A DNA stretch of 64,000 bases, from the NCBI RefSeq assembly GCF_000520995.1, contig NZ_JACA01000025.1, forward strand, positions 20,097 through 84,096, in the 5' to 3' direction. The DNA is from Aquimarina macrocephali JAMB N27. GTDB taxonomy: Bacteria > Bacteroidota > Bacteroidia > Flavobacteriales > Flavobacteriaceae. A program made the position numbers and the translations under genes. Of this stretch, positions 46,672 through 53,176 are shown piece after piece (positions within the stretch are counted from its first letter, which is position 1; every line of letters begins with the position of its first letter). The notes under the pieces are model-generated. The model did not search any database and had not been told where the DNA came from. It saw nothing but the letters and a program-made list of their open reading frames with translations.

Positions 46672-47880
46672 TTATTTTCTTTCTAGTAGGGCCATATAAA
46701 ACCCATCATATCCTGATTTATGTGAAAGTACTTTCTTGTCTTTGATCAAGGTGAAATCATTTCCGATTTCTTTAGAAAGGAAACTTTTTACCTGATCTTG
46801 ATTTTCTGATGGTAAAATAGAACAGGTAGCATATACTAATTTTCCTCCAGATTTTACCATTTTAGAATAATTCTCAAGTATTTCGGCTTGTGTATGCTTG
46901 ATTTTATCTAAAAATTCTGGTTGTAATTTCCATTTGGCATCTGGGTTTCGTCGTAAAACACCCAAACCACTACATGGGGCATCAATAAGAACACGATCTG
47001 CTTTGCCATATAATTTTTTGATGTCTTTTGTGCTTTCTATGACTCGGGTTTCGATATTATGGGCACCATCTCTACGAGCTCTTCTTTTAAGCTCTTTTAG
47101 TTTATTACCATAAATATCCATAGCGATAACCTGTCCTTTATTTTGCATCAAGGCAGCCAAATGAAGGCTTTTACCGCCTGCACCTGCACAAGTATCTACA
47201 ACACGTTGCCCAGGTTGTACTTCTAGAAAATCAGCTACCAATTGAGAAGAAGCATCTTGTACTTCAAATAATCCGTTTTTGAATGCTTCTGTGGTAAATA
47301 CATTGGTTCTTTCGACAAGCTTAAGCGCATCTGGATATCCTTTAATGAATTCGGTATCGATGTTTTCGTCTTCCAGTAGACTTCTAAGTTTTTCTCTTGA
47401 TGTTTTTAAGGTATTTGCACGAAGAATTACAGGAGCCTGCTCATTAAGTGCGGTAATTTCTTTATCCCACAGTTTACCTAGTTCTTGTTCTCCCAATTGA
47501 TCCATCCAATCGGGGATAGACTCTTTGAATTTTCTTATTTTGCTTAATTCATCAAAACGTCCTTTAATACGACGGGTAGGCGTAGGGCCAATTTGTTTCC
47601 AATCGGGCAAAGAAATTCCTCTTAGAGTGGCCCAAACAGCGAAAACTCTCCATAAGTTATCTCTGGAGAAAGGTTCTTTTACTTCGGCTATTTCGGTATA
47701 TAAGCGTTTCCATCTTACGATTTCGTATACGGTCTCTGCAACAAAACTACGATCACGTGATCCCCATCTTTTGTCTCGTTTCAGTAATTTCTGAACCACT
47801 TTATCTGCATAGCTTCCTTCATTAAATATTTCATGTAATCCATCTATAACAGCAAAGACAAGATTTCTATGTAAACGCAT
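46672..47880 (-). CDS. RsmB/NOP family SAM-dependent RNA methyltransferase
   Basis: The 402-residue protein has an N-terminal NusB-like RNA-binding region, a SAM-binding DTCAGAGGKSLHLAALM motif, the motif IV IDAPCSGLGVLRRNPDAKW cysteine and the motif VI VYATCSILPSENQDQV cysteine. This dual-cysteine set is that of RNA m5C methyltransferases (RsmB or NOP/RsmF type). The target base cannot be chosen. Two alternative ATG starts at the very N-terminus are minor. Confidence 0.92.
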   Translation of the reverse strand: MRLHRNLVFAVIDGLHEIFNEGSYADKVVQKLLKRDKRWGSRDRSFVAETVYEIVRWKRLYTEIAEVKEPFSRDNLWRVFAVWATLRGISLPDWKQIGPTPTRRIKGRFDELSKIRKFKESIPDWMDQLGEQELGKLWDKEITALNEQAPVILRANTLKTSREKLRSLLEDENIDTEFIKGYPDALKLVERTNVFTTEAFKNGLFEVQDASSQLVADFLEVQPGQRVVDTCAGAGGKSLHLAALMQNKGQVIAMDIYGNKLKELKRRARRDGAHNIETRVIESTKDIKKLYGKADRVLIDAPCSGLGVLRRNPDAKWKLQPEFLDKIKHTQAEILENYSKMVKSGGKLVYATCSILPSENQDQVKSFLSKEIGNDFTLIKDKKVLSHKSGYDGFYMALLERK

Positions 47881-47963
47881 TGTATTTTTTTTAAGGTGTG
47901 CAAAGGTAGACCTTTGTGATCAAATACTATTATATTTGACTATAATTATTGATATAGGAACCT

Positions 47964-49028
47964 ATGAAATTAATCTGCACCTTATTATTTGTTTTGACTT
48001 TTGTTTTTTGCACTACAGAAGAGAAAGTAGTTACTCATAATTTTTCTAAAGTTGAAATAGAAGTTATTTTAAAAGATTCTATAAGTATACGAGCCTTAGA
48101 TATATATAATGATACTTTGATTGGTTTTGGATTTAATAAAGGGTACGGGTTTGTGAACCTTACTACAAAAAAGAAAGCTATTGTCGAGTTTTCGGAGAGC
48201 GATACTATAGAAAAAAAGGAAAACTGGATTGCAGAACAACGTGCTGTTGGTTTTACTGATAAGTCGTTTTTTAGTCTGGGAGTGAGTTCTCCTGCAAGAT
48301 TAAGAAAAATAGATAGCGAAAGTAAAGAAGAAAAAATAGTATATACCGAAATGCATAAAAAGGTATTTTATGATGCAATAGCATTTTGGAATGCTAAAGA
48401 AGGAATTGCAATGGGAGATCCTACAGATACTTGTTTATCGATAATTATAACAAGAGATGGGGGAGAAACCTGGAAAAAAGTTTCTTGTAATGATCTACCT
48501 GAGACTTTTGTTGGAGAAGCAGCATTTGCTGCTAGTAATGGAAACATTGCAATTGTAGGCGATAAGACGTGGATAGCGACAGGAGGGATGAAGTCTAGGG
48601 TGTTTTACTCTCCTGATAAAGGAAAAACATGGGAGGTTTTTGATACTCCGATCATTCAAGGAAAAGAAACCACAGGAGCGTATTCTGTTGATTTTTATGA
48701 CGAGAATAATGGAATCATTTTTGGAGGAGATTATACAGCTCCAAAAAGTAACGAGGCAAATAAAGCGATTACAAAAGATGGAGGAAAAACCTGGGATTTG
48801 GTGTCAGATGGCAGTGGAGCAGGGTATAAGAGCTGTATACGATATATACCTAATGGTGGTGGTAAAGAAATGATAGCTGTTGGATTTACTGGAATATCAA
48901 TTTCTAATGATCTTGGAAGAAGTTGGAAAGAGCTAAGTAAAGAAGGTTTTTATACAGTAAGATTTATAAATGATAGTACTGCAATAGCAGCTGGTAAAGG
49001 AAGAATTGCTAAACTGGTTTTTAAATAA
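47964..49028 (+). CDS. BNR-repeat/YCF48-like propeller lipoprotein
   Basis: The 354-residue product has a probable lipoprotein signal (VFCTTEE, C17) and three or more sialidase-like BNR repeats of the form RDGGETWKKV, PDKGKTWEVF and KDGGKTWDLV. These make a beta-propeller of the photosystem-stability/YCF48 kind. It lacks sialidase catalytic residues that I can see, and is likely an envelope binding protein. It is rightward, divergent from the methyltransferase gene. Confidence 0.85.
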   Translation: MKLICTLLFVLTFVFCTTEEKVVTHNFSKVEIEVILKDSISIRALDIYNDTLIGFGFNKGYGFVNLTTKKKAIVEFSESDTIEKKENWIAEQRAVGFTDKSFFSLGVSSPARLRKIDSESKEEKIVYTEMHKKVFYDAIAFWNAKEGIAMGDPTDTCLSIIITRDGGETWKKVSCNDLPETFVGEAAFAASNGNIAIVGDKTWIATGGMKSRVFYSPDKGKTWEVFDTPIIQGKETTGAYSVDFYDENNGIIFGGDYTAPKSNEANKAITKDGGKTWDLVSDGSGAGYKSCIRYIPNGGGKEMIAVGFTGISISNDLGRSWKELSKEGFYTVRFINDSTAIAAGKGRIAKLVFK

Positions 49029-49030
49029 AA

Positions 49031-49056
49031 AAAAGAGGTTTATTATAACCCCTTTT
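49031..49056. terminator. Bidirectional terminator after the BNR gene
   Basis: The inverted repeat AAAAGaGGTT / AACCcCTTTT has a 6-base loop and one mismatch, with T-runs on both strands. It sits between convergent genes. Confidence 0.6.
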
Positions 49057-49077
49057 TCTGTTTTTATTACAACGGTG

Positions 49078-49524
49078 TTAATGCCTTTTTCTTCGTTCTT
49101 TAATTCTTGCCAGCATACGTTTATGAAAATCTGCTTCTGCTTTTATGAGTTTTAGAATCTTCTTATTAGGTATGGCCTTCTTTAAATCGACGATTAATTT
49201 TTTTCGGGACTGTGATTTCTGTTCTTCAACCTCCAGAAAGCTGTTTATAGCATCTTCGGCTTGCTTATCACTTAAACCAGTGGGGTTGTCGTTGGATTCT
49301 TTTATACTTTTAATTAATTTACGTTCTTGACGTCTAAGTTTTCCAACGGTCTCTTCATGTGCATTATAAACAGGCCAGAATTGCTGTGCTTCTTTACTGG
49401 TTAAATCTAATTTTTCAGTAATATATGCAATTTTAAATGCCTTTATTTTTTCTCTTGACCCGTGTTGAGCAAAAGCACCTATATAAAAACAGGCAAAGCA
49501 AATAAGTAAAACTATCTTTTTCAT
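49078..49524 (-). CDS. Secreted Spy/CpxP-like small helical protein
   Basis: The 148-residue product has a signal peptide (1-19) and a helical, charged mature part (KAFKIAYITEKLDLTSKEAQ, then FWPVYNAHEETVGKLRRQER) of the kind found as a 'sensor of ECF-type sigma factor' in Bacteroidetes, also similar to CpxP/Spy chaperones. It is the last gene of a sigma / membrane / periplasmic operon and may bind signal or unfolded proteins. Confidence 0.8.
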   Translation of the reverse strand: MKKIVLLICFACFYIGAFAQHGSREKIKAFKIAYITEKLDLTSKEAQQFWPVYNAHEETVGKLRRQERKLIKSIKESNDNPTGLSDKQAEDAINSFLEVEEQKSQSRKKLIVDLKKAIPNKKILKLIKAEADFHKRMLARIKERRKRH

Positions 49525-49632
49525 GTGTATGTTTTATTGTTTTAGAGGTCACATGTAATCTTTGACGATTAAAAGAATTATAGATTGATGTTTTAATAAT
49601 TATTTTAATCGAGTCGGTTTCATGTGTATGTT

Positions 49633-50157
49633 TTATTCTGTAAATATAATTTCATCATCTAAGTCCTCTTCAGATAAATATTCTAATAAAGTTTCATCAT
49701 CGATTAATTCTTTTTCGAATGTTTCAGAATATGTAATATCATCATCTAATAGAGCTGCTATTTCTGTAGTACTAAGTTCAATATCTTCTTCGGTAAAATA
49801 AGCATGTATATCGGCAACTTCGATAGAGTTAAAATTTAATTCTGATTCTTTAGGTATGGATATAGATATAATAATAGCAATCATTGCTGCAATACCAGAG
49901 AGATATAAAATATTTTTCCTGGTTCGTAATGAGATAAGTTTCCCTTTGGGTTTATCATCATCAATTTTTTGCAATATATTACCTTCTAAAGTAGTAAAAT
50001 AGTCTTCGGGGATTTTAAAACCCGAATCCATTTTGGAACTCAGTTGGTTATCTTTATCAGAAGCTATTTTTTCAAAAAGTTTACTTTCGAAACTTTCAAA
50101 ATAACCTTCTGGTACTTTAAAACCGTCATTGTTTTTATGTGATTTATCTTTTTTCAC
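49633..50157 (-). CDS. Membrane protein between ECF sigma and sensor genes, probable anti-sigma factor
   Basis: The 174-residue product has a duplicated GF-KVPEGYFESFESKLFEKI and GF-KIPEDYFTTLEGNILQKI segment in its N-terminal half. One hydrophobic helix follows at about 86-105, and an acidic C-terminal tail (EEDIELSTTEIAALLDDDIT) on the far side. It lacks a named domain. Its position directly after the sigma gene and before a periplasmic protein fits an anti-sigma factor. Confidence 0.75.
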   Translation of the reverse strand: MKKDKSHKNNDGFKVPEGYFESFESKLFEKIASDKDNQLSSKMDSGFKIPEDYFTTLEGNILQKIDDDKPKGKLISLRTRKNILYLSGIAAMIAIIISISIPKESELNFNSIEVADIHAYFTEEDIELSTTEIAALLDDDITYSETFEKELIDDETLLEYLSEEDLDDEIIFTE

Positions 50158-50188
50158 TGGTAGTATGACTTTTTTATTTTAAAATGGT

Positions 50189-50767
50189 TTAATCTTTTTT
50201 TAAAAATTCTTCAATTTTTTTTGAAGCTAAATGATACGAAGCTTTTAATGCTCCTTCACTGGTCTCCAGAATTTCTGACATCTCACGATATTTTAGTTCC
50301 TGAAAATATTTCATATTAAAGACCTGTTGTTGTTTTTGTGGCAAAGTAGCTATAGCCTTTTGCAACATTAGTTGTATCTGATCTCCTTCATAATAAACAT
50401 CAGCTTCGAGGTTCTGAATTAATTGTAAACTTAACTCTTCATTACTAATATTATATTTTTTTGCTTTTTGATTTAGAAAAGTAATAGACTCATTTGTGGC
50501 TATACGATATAACCAAGAGTATAATTTACTATCTCCTTTAAACTTTTTTATATTCTTATACACTTTAATAAACACATTTTGTAGTATATCATCTGTATCG
50601 TCATGATTTTTTACCATATTTCTGATATGCCAATAAAGGCGCTGTTGATATATAGCAACAAGCTTACCAAAAGCGGTATTTATATCCTCGTCTGATTGTA
50701 AGGCAATAAGTAGGTCTTGTTCTTCCTGAGTGTTCAAAGGTAAAATTAGTTTTATCGAAATGATCAA
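50189..50767 (-). CDS. ECF-type RNA polymerase sigma factor
   Basis: The 192-residue protein has region 2 (near 40-110, DDTDDILQNVFIKVYKNIKK, WLYRIATNESITFLNQ) and region 4 (near 140-190, LPQKQQQVFNMKYFQELKYR, then EMSEILETSEGALKASYHLA). The start at 50767 gives a slightly long N-terminus (MIISIKLILPLN); a downstream start near residue 12 is possible. It heads the operon with the probable anti-sigma and Spy-like genes. Confidence 0.9.
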   Translation of the reverse strand: MIISIKLILPLNTQEEQDLLIALQSDEDINTAFGKLVAIYQQRLYWHIRNMVKNHDDTDDILQNVFIKVYKNIKKFKGDSKLYSWLYRIATNESITFLNQKAKKYNISNEELSLQLIQNLEADVYYEGDQIQLMLQKAIATLPQKQQQVFNMKYFQELKYREMSEILETSEGALKASYHLASKKIEEFLKKD

Positions 50768-50948
50768 TTATTTGATCTTGGTACTACTATATGACTAATG
50801 TACATAAAAAAGGTTTAATCATGTTTCAAATAATATTTTGTAGGAATTTTGTAGGATTAAATGTTAAATCTAATGATTATTTACTTTTTTTATAGATAAA
50901 AAGCACTTTTTGTTTGGTCAATTGAAAATAAATACTATCTTTACAGTG

Positions 50949-51078
50949 TAATAATGATTGAGTTCTTTCATTTCCCCCAAGATGAAAGTTTTTTATAAAA
51001 GTGAGTTTTAATTTTAGAGTAAGCCCCTAAATTAAGATGATTTGTGTGAAGAGAAAGAGTGCGAAAGCACTCTTTTTT
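50949..51078 (+). ncRNA. Array sRNA copy 1 (type A)
   Basis: Promoter TTTG (50913-50916), 19 bases, TATCTTTA (50936-50943); the body is predicted to start near 50949. Hairpin 1 is CTTTCAT (50965-50971), loop TTCCCCCAAG, ATGAAAG (50982-50988). Hairpin 2 is TTAATTTTAG, loop AGTAAGCCC, CTAAATTAA (51008-51035) with one bulged T. A terminator follows: AAAGAGTGC, loop GAAA, GCACTCTTT with a T-run to 51078. A short start codon chain in this copy is not kept in type B, so I treat it as non-coding. Confidence 0.75.
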
Positions 51079-51243
51079 ATGTTTAATACTTTTTGTTAGG
51101 CATTATTTTGAAATATTCATATTTGTAAGTAAAAGACTACATATTATAATATTTATTCTTTTTTTAGAAGCTAAAACACATAATTATTAGATAAAGTACA
51201 TTTTTTATTTGGTGGATTAAAAATAAATGCTATCTTTACAGTG

Positions 51244-51372
51244 TAATAATGATTGAGTTCTTTCATTCCCCCCAAGATGAAAGTTTTTATAAAAGTGAGT
51301 TTTAATTTTAGAGTAAGCCCCTAAATTAAGATGATTTGTGTGAAGAGAAAGAGTGCGAAAGCACTCTTTTTT
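51244..51372 (+). ncRNA. Array sRNA copy 2 (type A)
   Basis: Same promoter and structure as copy 1. The first loop is TCCCCCCAAG (one T replaced by C) and the following T-run is one base shorter. Its spacers to copies 1 and 3 are almost the same, period about 294 bases. Confidence 0.75.
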
Positions 51373-51537
51373 ATGTTTAATACTTTTTGTTAGGCATTAT
51401 TTTGAAATATTCATATTTGTAAGTAAAAGACTACATATTATAATATTTATTCTTTTTTTAGAAGCTAAAACACATAATTATTAGATAAAGTACATTTTTT
51501 ATTTGGTGGATTAAAAATAAATGCTATCTTTACAGTG

Positions 51538-51666
51538 TAATAATGATTGAGTTCTTTCATTCCCCCCAAGATGAAAGTTTTTATAAAAGTGAGTTTTAAT
51601 TTTAGAGTAAGCCCCTAAATTAAGATGATTTGTGTGAAGAGAAAGAGTGCGAAAGCACTCTTTTTT
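51538..51666 (+). ncRNA. Array sRNA copy 3 (type A)
   Basis: Body identical to copy 2 as far as I can read, including the C6 first loop, but its downstream spacer is the type that precedes a type B unit. That spacer is also found after copy 6. Confidence 0.75.
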
Positions 51667-51851
51667 ATGCTTAATATATTCGATAACTTTTATTTAAAGA
51701 AAACTTATTCTTTAAATAAAATCTAATATTTGTGAGAATTATACTACATGATAATAGTTTTTTTTGAAAAAATACTGTTAAAAAGTACTATTTACAGATA
51801 AAGTTCGATTTTTATTTGGACGTACCGGATTTTTGTATTATATTTACATCA

Positions 51852-51984
51852 TAATTAAAGAGAGTTAGTCCTTCCATTCCCCCCAAGATGGAAGATGTTA
51901 ATAAGAGTGAGTTTTAATTTTAGAATAAGCCCCTAAATTAAGATGATTTGTGTGAAGAAAAAGAGTGCGAAAGCACTCTTTTTT
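51852..51984 (+). ncRNA. Array sRNA copy 4 (type B)
   Basis: Promoter TTTG (51815-51818), 20 bases, TATATTTA (51839-51846). The body 5' end differs from type A (no ATG). Hairpin 1 is CTTCCAT (51871-51877), loop TCCCCCCAAG, ATGGAAG (51888-51894): the T-A pair of type A is here C-G, a compensatory change. Hairpin 2 and the terminator are as in type A. Confidence 0.75.
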
Positions 51985-52148
51985 ATGCTTAATACTTTTG
52001 TTAGGTGCTGTTCTTGAATATTAACATTTGTAGGTTAAAGGCTACAAATTTTAATATTTATTTAATTTTATAAAGTTAAAACACGTAATTATTAGATAAA
52101 ATACATTTTTTGTTTGGTAGATCGAAAATAATTACTATCTTTACAGTG

Positions 52149-52278
52149 TAATAATGATTGAGTTCTTTCATTTCCCCCAAGATGAAAGTTTTTTATAAAA
52201 GTGAGTTTTAATTTTAGAGTAAGCCCCTAAATTAAGATGATTTGTGTGAAGAGAAAGAGTGCGAAAGCACTCTTTTTT
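52149..52278 (+). ncRNA. Array sRNA copy 5 (type A)
   Basis: Body as copy 1, with the five-C first loop. The TAnnTTTA box is exactly 1200 bases after that of copy 1. The spacer to copy 6 is a diverged homologue of the spacer between copies 1 and 2. Confidence 0.75.
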
Positions 52279-52442
52279 ATGCTTAATACTTTTGTTAGGT
52301 GCTGTTCTTGAATATTAACATTTGTAGGTTAAAGGCTACAAATTTTAATATTTATTTAATTTTATAAAGTTAAAACACGTAATTATTAGATAAAATACAT
52401 TTTTTGTTTGGTAGATCGAAAATAATTACTATCTTTACAGTG

Positions 52443-52572
52443 TAATAATGATTGAGTTCTTTCATTTCCCCCAAGATGAAAGTTTTTTATAAAAGTGAGT
52501 TTTAATTTTAGAATAAGCCCCTAAATTAAGATGATTTGTGTGAAGAGAAAGAGTGCGAAAGCACTCTTTTTT
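52443..52572 (+). ncRNA. Array sRNA copy 6 (type A)
   Basis: Body as copy 1 except that the second loop reads AATAAGCCC as in type B. It is followed by the same spacer as copy 3, leading to copy 7. Confidence 0.75.
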
Positions 52573-52757
52573 ATGCTTAATATATTCGATAACTTTTATT
52601 TAAAGAAAACTTATTCTTTAAATAAAATCTAATATTTGTGAGAATTATACTACATGATAATAGTTTTTTTTGAAAAAATACTGTTAAAAAGTACTATTTA
52701 CAGATAAAGTTCGATTTTTATTTGGACGTACCGGATTTTTGTATTATATTTACATCA

Positions 52758-52890
52758 TAATTAAAGAGAGTTAGTCCTTCCATTCCCCCCAAGATGGAAG
52801 ATGTTAATAAGAGTGAGTTTTAATTTTAGAATAAGCCCCTAAATTAAGATGATTTGTGTGAAGAAAAAGAGTGCGAAAGCACTCTTTTTT
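52758..52890 (+). ncRNA. Array sRNA copy 7 (type B)
   Basis: Identical in hairpins and terminator to copy 4, 906 bases downstream of it. It ends the array. Confidence 0.75.
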
Positions 52891-52920
52891 ATGTTTTATC
52901 TTTTCGATAGTTTTAATTTA

Positions 52921-53126
52921 AATACAATTTTTTATAGATAAAGTATAGTTTTATGGGGTTAAAATCAATTTTTGATTTGTGAAAATGCCTTGTCAGTCAG
53001 AAATGTAAAATTCTTCCAGTTCTAACATCTTTGATTAGATATCGTTCTTTTTTCCAAAAGAGCTATAGTTAAGCTTGTTTTGAGTTTGTATTTTTATGAA
53101 ATACATGAATTCAACAATAACCACAA
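52921..53126. other. Decayed array unit and empty intergenic sequence
   Basis: The stretch AGATAAAGTATAGTTTTATGGGG (near 52936-52958) aligns with the conserved upstream block AGATAAAnTAC of the array units but lacks a good TTTG, a -7 box and any hairpin body. It looks like a promoter-proximal remnant of an eighth unit. No gene is seen here. Confidence 0.4.
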
Positions 53127-53157
53127 AAAAAAAGGCCATCCCTAGAGATAGCCTTTT
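53127..53157 (-). terminator. Intrinsic terminator of the T9SS/GEVED protein gene
   Basis: The stem AAAGGC-C-ATC / GAT-A-GCCTTT with one mismatch and a 6-base loop has, on the minus strand, a T-run after it. It lies about 20 bases beyond the stop of the next gene. Confidence 0.65.
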
Positions 53158-53176
53158 ATAACTATTAATTAGACTA

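Larger units (their letters stand above)
50881..52900 (+). repeat. Tandem array of seven small-RNA genes (types A-A-A-B-A-A-B)
   Basis: This 2-kb stretch has no protein gene. It holds seven near-identical units of about 295-350 bases. Each unit has an upstream AGATAAAnTnCnTTTTT block, a TTTG-N19/20-TAnnTTTA promoter, a 129-133-base transcribed body and a GAAA-capped terminator. Bodies 1, 2, 3, 5 and 6 are type A and 4 and 7 are type B. The spacers A3-to-B4 and A6-to-B7 look identical, so a block of about 905 bases was duplicated. Spacers 1-2 and 2-3 form one group and 4-5 and 5-6 another. This is a tandem family, not a CRISPR: the conserved part is long and spacers are repeated. Confidence 0.85.

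Noticed and set aside
50955..51000. Short peptide (MIEFFHFPQDESFL) in type A array copies
   Set aside because: It is lost in type B copies, which have no ATG, and changes its C-terminus between type A copies. The conserved feature is the hairpin.
50881..52900. CRISPR array
   Set aside because: The repeated unit is about 130 bases with conserved promoters and terminators, and the spacers are themselves repeated. No cas genes are near.
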